This document shows positions 24,702 to 36,725 of a DNA stretch of 64,000 nt, one piece after another; the first letter of the stretch is position 1, and every line of letters starts with the position of its first letter. Below the pieces are notes generated by a model. The model had not been told where the DNA came from. It made no database searches and was given only the letters and a program-made list of their open reading frames with translations. Position numbers and translations under genes: made by a program. The stretch is from Ctenosaura bakeri (lineage: Eukaryota > Chordata > Lepidosauria > Squamata > Iguanidae): NCBI GenBank assembly GCA_948474755.1, contig CAOLHI010001008.1, forward strand, positions 496,001-560,000. The letters are read 5' to 3'.

Positions 24702-27690
24702 TTAAAGCTTTGGACTTGAAGATGATCCAAACAGGGCAGGTCTCCCAGACGCATGGCCACCTGGTGATAGGCAGTGAAATATAGACTGGCAAGAGGCCCA
24801 GGTAATTCACCCTGTCAAAGAAATGGTAAGGTCAGGGATGAATTTTAGCCTTAACCATAGATAAGTAGGATAAGTCCCATTTTGGATTAGGGGTTTGCAA
24901 ATAATAGCATGTAACCTAGTTTGTACCTCATTGTGACTCTTTTGTTTCTGAGTCGGTGCACAACAAAATTTGCATAAGATCACACTGTGTTATTTTTAAG
25001 GAAAGGGAAATAATTGTTTCACCAGTGCAGGTAGTCCTAAAAGAGGTTTCTGGTTTTTTTCTTCTTCTACAAAATAAATAAAGAATTTGTGGTCTTGTGT
25101 CACCTTTAATTTTTGCAATTTGGCATCTCCATGAGATTGGAATGTAGTGTGTGCACTTTCTCATCCAACCATGGAAAACGAGTCACCACCAACTAAATAT
25201 CTGGCTTCCTTTAAAAAGAAATTACTCAGCATGTAGAATCTTATGTCTTCATATGAATAGAGAAACAAACCACTGCTGAGTCAGAAAAAAATGCTTATTT
25301 TTCATGCTTCCTTGGAGTCTTGCACTTTCAACTCTTCTTGTAAGCTTTCCAAATCGTTCTCTTTAAATTAATGAGGTAATATGCATCTCCTAATCTGTGT
25401 TCAACCATGCCTTAGGGATGAGGGTCAGAGGACTTTTTAACATATTAAGAGAATGGGTAGTCACCCAGCTAATAAAGCACTCACCCTGGTATCCCACACA
25501 CAATGTTTGTTGTATAATGATTAGGTTTGCCAGAAGAGAAAGCATTGCCTACTCACAGAGAAAAAAATAATTTGCTCCCTGAACTCCCACTTGGTAATAA
25601 AATTTTGAACACCATTGCCCAGGAGCAAGCCAAATATAACAAGGTTAGAAATACAATCGGCAGAAGGTGTTATGTGGAAAATGTGACCCTGTATGAAAGC
25701 TCCCTCCCTGCCCACAATGTGCTTTAGGGACTACATTTATATTTGAAGGGGAAGGGAATGTAAAATCAAATAATGATAACATTTTATCACTTGGAATAAA
25801 GTAGTGTTGCCATCTCGCCACCTGGACACCCAGCATGCAACTGAGTCGGCAGACTTGGGATGGATGGGTTAATCTGTTCCTGCTCTACAGCACTTTGGCT
25901 CATATTCACACATTTGACTTTTTTCATCCATTTTCTCCATTCCTTTGCAATTTATTTGAATACAATCAAGAAAAGTAACACTTTCTCTAACATGTGCATT
26001 CCTGCATGCATTTTTAACCCTAATTGGGCATAGGGAAGGCATTACAACCATTTCAGGTAAGTCCTAAAGTGAATCTGTTTGATTTGCATTAGTTAGTTTA
26101 GTTAGTTAGTGTTGCATTAGTTCTGAGCACTATCATACCATTTTGAATATGGAACACGTTTGAATATGGAACACGTTAGCTCAATCTGAAATGATTATGA
26201 CAAATTCTGACTGGATGTGAGGGGAGACAGTGTGTCTCCAATAGCACCATATATATGGACAATACCATGGTGGTGTGATAGGAAGTAGAAGGAGATCTGG
26301 ACTTTGCTCTAGCTTCAAAGAAATCTCATAAGAATTGCTCAGTCCTTATGAGGAGGGATGGGATGGAATGGCTTGTTAACTTGCACATACTCAGCTCTCC
26401 TGAACAGTTTTGTGCTCTTTTGCTAGACCTAGCAGGTAGTAGCAGGCCTAAGCCCATTTTAGATTCTAAGACAGAGACAAATTCTTAGCAGTGAACAGCC
26501 TGACACAAACACACACTCTCATTTAGGGTCCTCTTCCACTGCTATGCTAAGCAGAATACTAGGCATGCCACATATCAGGTAAGAGGTGGGCAGGATTGCA
26601 GAGACTAGACCAGAGAAGGAATAACTTGGCAAGATTGGCCATGCTTGGTTTCTCTCATCTCTGATAGAAGCTTTAAGAGTCCACATTCAGACTTAAAGTT
26701 GCAAGCTTTTCCCCAGAGACAAATTCCAAGTCTGATTTGATAGAATGTATGCAAACACAGATACAGACACACATCAGGCTAGCAAAAGTGTCTTTACTAG
26801 AAAATGGTTGCAATTTATTTTGAGAGTTACTGCTGAAGCATCACCAACATTATCAAGAAAGGATGGTTTCCTAGAGAGATAATGGGACAGACTAGGATTT
26901 TCATCGTACAGCAGAAACAATGAATAGCAGCAGCTCTGCAGTGGTCGGGGGTGAAATATTGAAATTCTGTCATGTCTGTGCATTTGCCTGTTTATACACT
27001 AAGCTGGGGGTAATTTATACGTGCTCTAAAGACTGTTAAGAACATCAACAAGTGTAAGTGAGAATCAGGTCCTACTGTGTCTATGTTTGTCCTTTAAGAC
27101 TTTAGCTAGAAACGCTGTAACTTAGATTTTGAAAGGCTGAAGTATCATCTGAAACAGAAATAGTTGAAAAAGAAATGTAGAAGCCTGGGTTTCAAATATT
27201 TGAACCACAAAATATGTCATTACAAGGTACCTCTGGAAGATTCTCTTGGTGCATGTTTTGCAATTTTATGTTATTATCTTGTCTCCTACTTGTTTCAGTC
27301 CTTCTTGCCCTTAAAGAAATGTCTAGTGAAGACACAAAAGAGTACAGACAGTGTCCTACTTTATCAAAGTTCAGGTGTCCAGAGTGTATGAGTTAAGGTC
27401 AGGAGACTAAGTTGCATATTGGAAAAAAGCATTGTCAGTAGCAAGAGATAAAGCAGGACAAGAATGTTGTTGGACAGAGCTACAAGTTCAGAAGTTATCT
27501 GTAGTCAAGTCATTCAATAACCCAGAAGTCATAAATCCAGAACAAGGGAACCATGACAAACACTGAGACCCAGGAAAATTGTTGCTGTCAATAATGAGCT
27601 GGGGTTCTTATCTGCCTGTTACAAGCAGAGATGTTTAGACACATCCAGATCCTCAGCTGTATTTAATGATGGCATCCTTCAGCTGTGCTC
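24702..27690. other. unique AT-rich interval, no gene seen
   Basis: No dispersed repeat was recognised. There is a short local tandem duplication of 17 bases near 26143-26177 (TTTGAATATGGAACACG twice). Open frames are short and without motifs. Confidence 0.45.
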
Positions 27691-28791
27691 TTACCGAGCC
27701 CATGATTGTAGCTTCATACTGCATCTGAAAGAAAGAAGTTGGCTTAGATGTCTGTGTCTTTGGTTGGAAACAGAGGTCTTCTCCTTCTCCTGCTCTGATT
27801 CTGAACTGATCTTTTGGACAGAAGGAGGGCTTGTCTGGTCTTCAGGCATCTTCTCCAGGTCTGCTTCTTCTTCCTTTTGTCCAGAAGAGCTTGGGAGTCC
27901 CCGGGAGGATGCCAGTAAGGGCAACAGCTGAAATCTCAGAAAATTTATGTGCTGCTCCAGGTCTGCTTGAAGGAGGTTAGTTTGGTTTTTGCATTTGAGA
28001 AAGTTTAAAGACCATGCAGCCATATCCACTCATTCCCAGCTGGCATTAGGATTGCCTGATTCAGTGTGTGTATGTTTGTTGTACTTGACCAACACTAATG
28101 CACCGAAAATAAGAGGAAGACGATGAAGAGAAAGATGTTGGGTGGATGCACTTGGATCCATCATGTCATTTGATACAAGGCAGGAGTAGGTTGTCAGCAT
28201 CACAGCTCAAGAGACTTCTTCTTTTTGAAGCCCTGGCAATCACAGTGCAGAACCCAAAGTCTGACAATTAGCCTATGCACATGACTTCAACTACAAGGGA
28301 CAGCAGCAACTGTTGTGTCTACTGACACATTTTGCTGTCAAAAACTTTTTTTTTTTCATTTGCTGTATTTTCCTAACTTGGGAGAAGAAGGAGACACAAG
28401 AAGGTCTTGGGTGCTGTTGGGCATCCTGAAGACCACACTTTGCCCATTCCTGCTTTAAGATCAGTTTTAGATTCATAGAGTGCAAGTGTTTGTTGCTATT
28501 TGCCATCAAGTTCTGTTTTTTTTAAAAAAGAAAAGAAAAAGGCAGTGGTAGAGGTGGAGGTGGAGCAAGAGGAGGAGAAGAAGATTGAACACTTTGGGCA
28601 GTCCCAGCTTTACCTTTATCTTTACCAACCTTATGGGTTAGTGAGATGGTCATGTTGTCTAGAGTGGATTCATCAGGAATATCACTGGAGCTAAGAGATT
28701 CAACTTTTACTGGGTCACAAGCTATGTTACTGATCCATACTTCTAAGATATATTGTGAGGTAGAGCCAAAGTAATATTGGGTCTTTGTCAC
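27691..28791 (-). other. Three successive minus-strand open frames in one reading frame, unidentified
   Basis: Frames at 28522-28791 (89 codons), 28291-28509 (72 codons) and 27691-28029 (112 codons) lie in the same reading frame, separated by stops. The last is rich in Q, E and S (for example KEEEADLEKMPEDQ) and contains a leucine-rich start. I recognise no protein family. Around 28405-28460 the text GAATGGGCAAAGTGTGGTC resembles a MITE arm. It may be a decayed retrocopy or chance. Confidence 0.25.
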
Positions 28792-29717
28792 AATCCAGAC
28801 TTATGCCTGGTTTGTGCATTGCAGGATTACTTTAGAGTTCAGGGGCCTTGGCCAGGCCTTCTATTTTGTCATATGGATTTTTCACTCCTCACTAAGTTCC
28901 ATTTTTGGGCTGTTACTTCCAAAACTTTACAGTATTTGGGTCTGCCAGGTGTTAAATTTTGTTCCAGATTCAGTCTGGTTCTACAGCCTTTGTCATGGGC
29001 CTGGATGAAGAATCTATCCAGTATATTGGATATCAGAGATCTTTGGCATAGAAAGGATATATTTGGCCTCTTAAGAGTTGAACTATATTTTTACTAATGT
29101 TATATTTTCCAGAGTTTAGATTTTGTCTGGAAAGGTGGTAGGTCCTGATTTAAGGCCATAGTATGGTTTACTGGGTGGCATGCCATGCCTGGAACTGCTA
29201 TTTTGGGGCTCAGCTAGGGTTGAATGATCAGGCCACAATGGAGTAGCTCAGGAAAAGAGGTCTTCTTGCCTTTCTTGTTTAGAGAATGCAAAGGGCCTCC
29301 ATTCAGCATATAATGATCATTCACCTGGATGTAATGACTGGGGTTTGTTGAAGGCCAAGTTCCATATTCTACAGGCTCTGCATGATCTTAGCATCATTCA
29401 GACCAAATGGTGGGGTATAACTTTGGAGTGGTTCACCATTTTGCCTCACTAATTTGGGAAGGGTAAGTGTGACCAATGTTGCATTGACAAGGCATTCAGG
29501 AGGGTTAACAGGGGAATTGGTAATGCCCAAAATAGGGGAGTGGGTGACTTTCTTCCACATTTCAATATAGCATTTCAGCTCTACAGAGTGGATGATATTC
29601 TTTTATCTAAGAAAAGAAAAGAAAAATAATATATTGTTGCTGTGGGATTTGCAACAAAGGGTGATGGTCTTTTTGATCAGCCTAGTGGGAGAAAGGGACT
29701 AAGCAGATATTTGTCTG
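28792..29717. other. unique sequence, no gene seen
   Basis: No repeats recognised up to the CR1 3' end. The frame at 28777-29097 shows no domain. Confidence 0.45.
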
Positions 29718-31410
29718 TCATAGAAATCTAGAGTTGGAAGAGACCACACAGGCCATCCAGTCCAACCCCCTGCCATGCAGCAACAGCCTCAAATCAATCC
29801 TGACAGATGGCCATCAAGCCTCTGCTTAAAAACCTCCAAGGAAGGAGACTCCACTACACTCCGAGGCAGCAGATTCCACTGCCGGACAGCCCTGACTGTC
29901 AGGAAGTTCTTCCTGAGGTTCAGGTGGAATCTCCTTTCCTGCAGCTTGAATCCATTGCTCCTTGTCCTGGTCTCTGGAGCAGCAGAAAACAAGCCCTCTC
30001 CTTCCTCTACGTGGCATCCCTTCAAATATTTAAACATGGCTATCATGTCCCCTCTTGACCTTCTCTTCTGTAGACTAAACATACCCAGCTCTCTAAGTCT
30101 ATCCTCATAGGGCATGGCTTCCAGGCCTCTCACCATTTTGGTCACCCTCCTCTGGACTTGCTCCAGCTTGTCAATATCCTTCTTTAATTGGAGTGCCCAG
30201 AACTGGACACAGTATTCAAGATGGGGTCTAACCAAAGCAGAGTAGAGTGGTACCAGTACCTCCCTCGATCTAGACACCATACTCCTGTTGATGCAGCCGA
30301 GAATTGCATTGGCTTTGTTGGCTGCCACATCACACCGCTGACTCATGTTCAGCTTGTGGTCTATGAAGACACCTAGATCCCTTTCACACGTACTGCTATC
30401 CAGCCACGTGTCCCCCATCCTATATTTCTATATTCTATTTTTTCTACCTAAGTGTAGGACCTTACACTTATCTCTGTTGAATTTCATTTTGGTAGCCTTG
30501 GCCCAGATCTCCAATCTATCCAGGTCATTTTGAATTTTGATCCTGTCCTCTGGCGTATTAGCAACCCCTCCCAATTTGGTATCATCTACAAATTTGATGA
30601 GCATGCCCTCTATTCCTTCATCCAAGTCATTGATAAAAATGTTGAACAGCACTGGGCCCAGGACAGAACCCTGTGGCACCCCACTTATCACTTCTCTCCA
30701 GGATGAAAAGCAGCCATTCGTGATCACCCTTTCGGTTCGGTCGGTCAACCAACTACAAATCCAACTAACAGTAGCCCTGTCCAGCCCACATTTTACTAGC
30801 TTCTTTGCAAGAATGTCATGGGGGACTTTGTCAAAGGCCTTACTGAAATCGAGATATGCTACATCCACAGCATTCCCTTCATCTATCAAGCTAGTAACTC
30901 TATCATAAAAGGAGATAAGATTAGTCTGGCATGACTTATTTTTGAGAAATCCATGTTGACTTCTCGTGATTACCGCGTTGCTTTCTAAATGATTAGAAAC
31001 TGACTGCTTAATGATCTTCTCCAGGATCTTTCCGGGTACTGATGTCAGGCTGACCAGGCGATAATTATTTGGGTCTTCTTTTTTTCCCTTCTTGAAGATG
31101 GGGATAACATTTACTCTCTTCCAGTCTGCTGGAACTTCTCCTGTCCTCCAAGATTTCTCAAAGATTATAGCAAGCGGTTCCGAAATGACCTCTGCTAGCT
31201 CTTTTAATATCCTAGGATGCAATTCATCTGGCCCTGGAGACTTGAATTCATCCAATGTGGGCAGGTATTCCTGTACCACCTCTCTACCTATTATGTGCCT
31301 CATTTCCTCTGCCTCCTCCCCTGCTCCCCAACCGCCAGGTTGAGTGCTTGTATCCTTCTGGGAAAAAACTGAGGCAAAGAAGGTGTTAAGTAGTTCTGCC
31401 TTTTCTCTTC
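29718..31410 (-). mobile_element. CR1 LINE, 5'-truncated, young
   Basis: The 3' end on the minus strand reads GATTTCTATGACA, the CR1-type terminus. A short 3' untranslated part (GGTTGGACTGGATGGCC and TCTTCCAACTC) precedes it. Upstream lies about 1.6 kb of ORF2: reverse transcriptase and C-terminal region. The endonuclease and ORF1 are missing because of 5' truncation near 31410, which is usual for this family. CR1 makes no clear target duplication. The coding frame is nearly intact, so this is the youngest LINE in the window. Confidence 0.93.
29789..31405 (-). pseudogene. CR1 ORF2 reverse transcriptase, partial, one in-frame stop
   Basis: Reverse transcriptase of a non-LTR retrotransposon, which would copy its own RNA at a nicked target. 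Reading begins upstream of the first Met with the CR1 segment [11 protein letters not shown] (near 31395), then [17 protein letters not shown], the [14 protein letters not shown] block with the first catalytic aspartate (near 30815-30860), [14 protein letters not shown], and the FxDD box (near 30581-30592). That box reads FVDD here, where CR1 usually has FADD. A single TAG at 30428-30430 interrupts the frame, which continues unshifted into YRMGDTWLDSS and ends DGHLSGLI with a stop at 29789. About 540 codons of an ORF normally near 900 or more. Inactive as it stands. Confidence 0.92.
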
Positions 31411-31426
31411 TCTTTTCTCTTCTTCA

Positions 31427-31551
31427 TTGGTTTTTGTTCTCATCTCTGAAGCAGCAGCAAACAAGCTTATTGTATCTTCTACATGACAACCCTTTGGATA
31501 TTTAAAAATAACTATCACATCACTTCTTATCCTTCTCCAAGTTAAACATAC
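31427..31551 (-). mobile_element. CR1-derived segment duplicated at the CR1 5' junction
   Basis: These 125 bases match 33672-33796 with only three mismatches by direct comparison (G/C in TTATTGTATC, A/T in TTGGATATTT, T/C in CTTCTTATCC), in the same orientation. Outside the segment the two loci differ at once. The sequence itself is CR1 ORF2 C-terminal region, older than the adjacent CR1. A pyrimidine run (CTTTTCTCTTC) lies between it and the 5' truncation point of the neighbouring CR1. Confidence 0.88.
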
Positions 31552-33439
31552 TATGGAAGGTAGTAGGGGGATGAAAATAGCAGATATGGTGAATACTTCT
31601 TGGTGAAGGAGAGGGCTCTAGAACTGTCTCTTGAACTGTCATGGGACCTGGAAGGGGGAGACTAAATTCCTAAGGAGACTACCCTTGGGGCTGCCCTGGA
31701 GTCTTGACCTCCACTTTAAGTCTTATACTTGAGGATATGGTTCTTTGGGTCTGTCTTCTAGTTGATGGCTAGATTGGGAGCAACACAGCTATTGGATTGC
31801 CCTCAGGGCTCAATTGTTTTGACCAGAGGGAGGCTGAAGAGGAAGTCAAAGGGTGATGCCTTCCTTAGTCAATCTCACATTAGGCCCCCCTCCCTTCCTG
31901 TTCCTCTCCAGGTTCTTGTCTCTAAATAGGTTTTAGGTTAAATGGAGTGGTCCTTATTCAACCCAGCTTTTTCTGTCTCTTCTCATTATTCCATGGCTGG
32001 TCCTCAGATCACTTTTGGGACAGACTAAGGATAGTACAATCAATAGGATCAACCATGGGAAGAAAACTTGTTGCTCCTTAAGGAAGTTTGTTCAAGGTCA
32101 GATCAGCAATGTCCTATTTGTGAAGCTGATGAGCTTTCAGCAGCATAAAGAATTCTTACTAACTCTCCACCCACAAATGTTCTAGCATGTTTATTGATAG
32201 CTAGAATGAATGTGATACTAATTTTCACAGAAGTATTTTTAGTGCTGAGATTAAATCACTTCCTGTATAACTTTTAGCCTCATTCTTTTAATAAAGAGTT
32301 AGATGAAATGTTAAGTGCAGGTAGCAATCAGCTTGAAACAATACAGGAACAAACAAGTGGATGACATGTCATGTCCCATGCTGTACTGAATTGTTTCCAG
32401 GTTGTCCTGCAATACAATTTATATCTTTCAAATATAGGGAGTCAGTGGCTTAGTACAACATCTATAAATCAATCAAATGGTCAAGAGTGTCTAACCAATT
32501 AAGTAAGTATGTTAACTTGACTTCAGGGTTATAAATGAGGTTTAAGCATTGTGCCTTGTTTTGAAGTATTCTCGACCCATTTCTTGATGAATAAAATTGA
32601 TGGAGTGCTCTGTCAAACACAATATTCATTGACTGACTAAACCCCAGCTTTAATAAAGAAACTGTAGCAGATAGTACTTGTTATGCAGGAATTAATTTAA
32701 TGGTGAAAATACAATTCTCTTCCCAGGTTGAACAGCTCTGATTGAAGGATGGATTTTTCAGGTAGACCAGGGAAAGGGCAGGATGATGCCAGCATGGCTT
32801 CAGATACCATGCAGATGTTTTGGGGAAGGACTCACAGTATTTAAACCTGTGTTGCTCCCCACTCAGGCTTCTATGTTTCTGATGGCTTCCCTCCTCTCAT
32901 TTAATTCTGTAGAGGAATGGCTGGTTACCTCTGTGGGCTACATAGAAATTTTTGATCATCACATCATTTGGTTCGGTAGATTTTTCATTTACTCTGAACT
33001 GGCAAATCCTGATGTCTTGACTTAAGTTTAGGGAAGCTGTCATATTATATTTAAAATGATAAGGTCATATTTGTAAGGATCATGAAGGTTGGTTTAGAGA
33101 GGAACTACTCTAGTGTGTACCACTAAGGGAGGCCAACTCAGAGATTTGCCATACTATGGCTATCGGACTTAGATGCTAGATATGGATGGCTTACCAGAAC
33201 CTGCATGGAGCTGTGAAACACTGTGAGGAAATAGCCATGGATAGACTGCTCTCCTAATCTATGACAATGCAATCCAAGAGTAGGGACCAAATATATATTA
33301 CTTCCTCATACCCTGGGCAGGGTGGTACTTGTTCAAAAGAAAAGAGACTAATTAGACTCAGGAACAGGCTTTCTGGAACTATTTTTCTTTCTGTGTACTT
33401 TTTTAACCAGAGCAGAGTTATATAAATGTGGCCCATAGT
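31552..33439. other. unique sequence, no gene seen
   Basis: No dispersed repeat was recognised. The 80-codon frame at 32783-33025 has no motif. Confidence 0.45.
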
Positions 33440-33850
33440 TGAAACCAAATGGCCTGCAAAGGCCATGTAGTCCAATCCACTGCCATGCAGGAATACACAA
33501 CTAAAGCATTCATGTAAGGTGGCCATCCAACATTTATATAAAGACCTCTAAAGGAGGAGAGTGCACCCTCACAAAAACAGAGGTGCTCTATTTCATTGTT
33601 GAGCATTTCTTATAATAACTATTGTCTTTCTAGTGTTTAGGTGGCATCTCTTTGCTTGCAATTTGAATCCGTTGGTTTTTGTTCTCATCTCTGAAGCAGC
33701 AGCAAACAAGCTTATTCTATCTTCTACATGACAACCCTTTGGTTATTTAAAAATAACTATCACATCACTTCTCATCCTTCTCCAAGTTAAACATACCCAA
33801 CCCTAAGTTGTTTCTCATAAGACTTGATTTCCATTTAAACGTCTCATTTA
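33440..33850 (-). pseudogene. CR1 LINE 3' fragment, decayed
   Basis: On the plus strand it begins GGCCATGTAGTCCAATCCACTGCCATGCAGG, the reversed CR1 3' end, then GGTGGCCATCCAAC, a decayed TCTAGTGTTTAGGTGGCATCTC block and CCAAGTTAAACATACCCAAC. Stops and indels are frequent. Positions 33672-33796 are nearly identical to 31427-31551. Confidence 0.82.
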
Positions 33851-36537
33851 AATTTCTCTCTGAATTTTGGAGTTCTAAATTTCCTTAATTACACCTTAGG
33901 ACAAATATAATAGAAAGTCCTCACTGTGCCTTTTCTATTTTTTTTAATTTATTTTCAGTTTTTCCTTAAGGCAACTTTTTAAATCCCTTTAGGTCACCCA
34001 CAACTTTTTGTTCCTTTCCCTTGTGCTTACAGATTCATTTAGATTGGTGGTATCTCCCCATGGTTTACTCTCTTTATCTGGGTCCCCAGATCTTCTGTGC
34101 ATCTTTTTCAGGATCTTGAAAGGGATGACGTATGAAAGTGAGAGGAAGATAATTTGTGTCTATCAGTTTACATGCATGCTTTTACATTTCATGTATGAAT
34201 TCCATCCTAATTACTTTATCACAAAAAAAGAAGGAAGGCATTCATCTCCTAGAGCCAAGAATGTAAACATCATTAGATCTGGTAGAGATCAGAGTGGGAG
34301 AACATTGCAATGACCTAAATATTTATTTTACATGCAACCTCCTTTTATGTTTCCAATTAATTTTGGAACACAGTGGCTTGGAATAACATTCATAATTGTA
34401 GTTGACCTTTTAGATTGAAAGAGAAGCTTCTCTAAGAGACAAGACCTTCCCTCACTCCTTGAATTCCTGCAAGTAAGAGACAATATTAATTGGAGAAAGT
34501 AGATTACTTTTGTTACATGCTTTAATTACAGACAGAATGTACAATACAGTCGTATTCAGTAAATTATGAGGCATCAGTCAGAAATAAGATGAGCTGAAAA
34601 ATAATATAACAGTGACAGTTTGGAGTTGACAGGTCTCTAGAGAACTGAATTTTGTCTGGCTACACCCTACACTGTGGTCTCTTTCACAATACATTGTTAC
34701 ATAATACACAATGCATTTTGCTTCTGTTTAGCAACTATGGATCCATCCTATAGAATACTGGGATTTGTAGTTTGGTGGAGTACTGAGAATTTCCAAAAAT
34801 TTGATTCTCATTAATTTCAGATCTAGTGTATATATGGCACCCTATGAATTTAGACTGCACTTTGTTTTTTGTCTCTGTAAGAGATTATGACCTCACCTGT
34901 GGTGGAGAGAAGAATATCTGTGAGTAGCAATGAAGATCCTGCAGGAGGTGACTAAAAAGACAAGTAGCTCTTACACTCAAGAAAAATGTGGGCATATTAA
35001 GGCATTTCTGCTTTCACAACATTCTGCTCATTGCTGGGAAATCTGAGATCCATCAAGTTGAGTAGCCCATGGGATCAAAGGAATAGATACTCTGTGGAAA
35101 GGTCAATGATTTGTTTACAGCTCTCCTGGCTTTGTGTCAAGCAGCAGAGTGGAAAAAATTGCTTTTATGTACAGTTCCACATAAATCATCTTAGCTAAAT
35201 CAATCTTGCCAACTTTATAAAACACATAATGAAACCAGCCTTAGAAAGACCCACTCATCAAGGGAAGGGGCTCCCAGGAGCAAGAGGGGCAGAGCTTTGA
35301 TCTCATAAATATCTCAGAGTTTTGAAGCATTGAAGGAGATTTATTTTTATTTTTTCTGGAACTCTGTATTATTGATTTATATAATGGCTTCATTAAGATT
35401 ATTGTATATTCCCACAAGTACATATCCCATTCCTCTTGCCCATCTCCAGTACAAATGTAAATATCTGAAAAACAAAGAAAGCTTTTAAAAATGACCAAGT
35501 CTTGTGATGGAGGAGAAAATCCCACAAACAATCAGAAAATGCAGCAATGATGCCTTAAATACTGCCAGGAACCTCCATCCTCCTTTATTTACTGCCTGTC
35601 AAAACTTTCAGAGACAGAGCTTCTGATAATAAACAGAAAGGAGAGCATTCTCCTTCATTGTCATACTTTGCAATGAAGTGGTGGCCTACACTCAAAAGAG
35701 AGAGAGAGAAAAAGAGAGAGAGAGAGAGAGAGAGGGAGGGAGGGACCTATTGGAAGTATATTGTATTAATTTGCTTTTTTAATTAAAAGAACTTATACCC
35801 AACCCATCAGGGCAGTTAAGTAGGTTGCATTCTACCATTTGCCCTTTTATAGTCTAACTCTATAATCCCTTGGAGAAGAACTGACTTCTGATCTCTATTC
35901 CTTTTGCTTGCACAAAGATTCATGCCCCTCAACCCTCTAACAGCAGGAAAGGTTTCTAAAAAAAGGGGCAAACTCAATGAATTGAGTCTCTCCTGTTCCC
36001 TGACCATGCTCCCAATACAACCATCACAATCAGAAGCAAATAATAAAACTAAACAGAACTGTGGAGGAAGACCAGCAAATATTGTCCCTTCCTTCCATAT
36101 TACCCATCAGAATTTAGCATATGTCAGGCACTCCGTAAATTCCAATTGCAAATTTTTTGACTGGTCTGTCTGCCTAGAATCCTCTCTCCTAATTGGCAGC
36201 GCCTTTTTAGGGTCTTGGGCAAAGTCTCCCAGTTTTTCCACCTGAAATTTTTAACTTGATGATTCCAGGGATTGGTTTTGGCAATTTCTATATATAGAGT
36301 AGGAACTTTACCCACCAATTCTGTATTTCTTCTTCATTATAAAGAATTAATTCATTCATTCTAAAATAGTGACTTAAAATACAACTACTTATTGTATGCA
36401 TGCACAGATCTCGTCCTTTAGAAGATGTTTAGTGAACTTGACATCATTTGTAATTTGTTCACAACATCAAGAACTCAGCATCATAAGCCTTGAAAGAAAT
36501 TAACTGTTATTGCAATATTTTACAGTTATGATTATGA
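33851..36537. other. unique AT-rich interval with MITE-like fragment
   Basis: No gene seen. Around 34738-34850 a block with GAATACTGGGATTTGTAGTTTGG resembles a common squamate MITE arm (TCCTGGGATTTGTAGTTT) but has no defined ends. A (GA)n microsatellite lies at about 35697-35746. Confidence 0.45.
35697..35746. repeat. (GA)n microsatellite
   Basis: GAGAGAGAGA runs with a few AAA and GGG interruptions over about 50 bases. Confidence 0.9.
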
Positions 36538-36725
36538 TTACATATTTTATTCATTTATGTCTCACCTTTTTCCAATAGGTGTCTTACCACATGTTAAAAG
36601 CAATATAAATTAAAAATTATATAAAGAAACATCATTAAGAGGTTTAAATATAAGAGTTAGTTAAAAGACAATAAACAATAAACCATTAAAATTAATTTTA
36701 AAAACTATATATACACACACACATA
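36538..36725 (-). mobile_element. Probable L2-like LINE 3' end
   Basis: The plus strand reads TTTATTCATTTATGTCTCACC, CTTTTTCCAATAGGTGTC, then A-rich sequence with repeated AATAAAC and TTAAAA blocks and a short (AC)n. This is the usual form of the reversed 3' region of an L2-type LINE in squamates (typically ATTTATxTCxxGCCTTTCTCCxAxxGGG). Coding sequence is not visible, so this call is tentative. Confidence 0.45.

Noticed and set aside
30537..30908. 123-codon plus-strand frame
   Set aside because: Antisense shadow of the CR1 reverse transcriptase.
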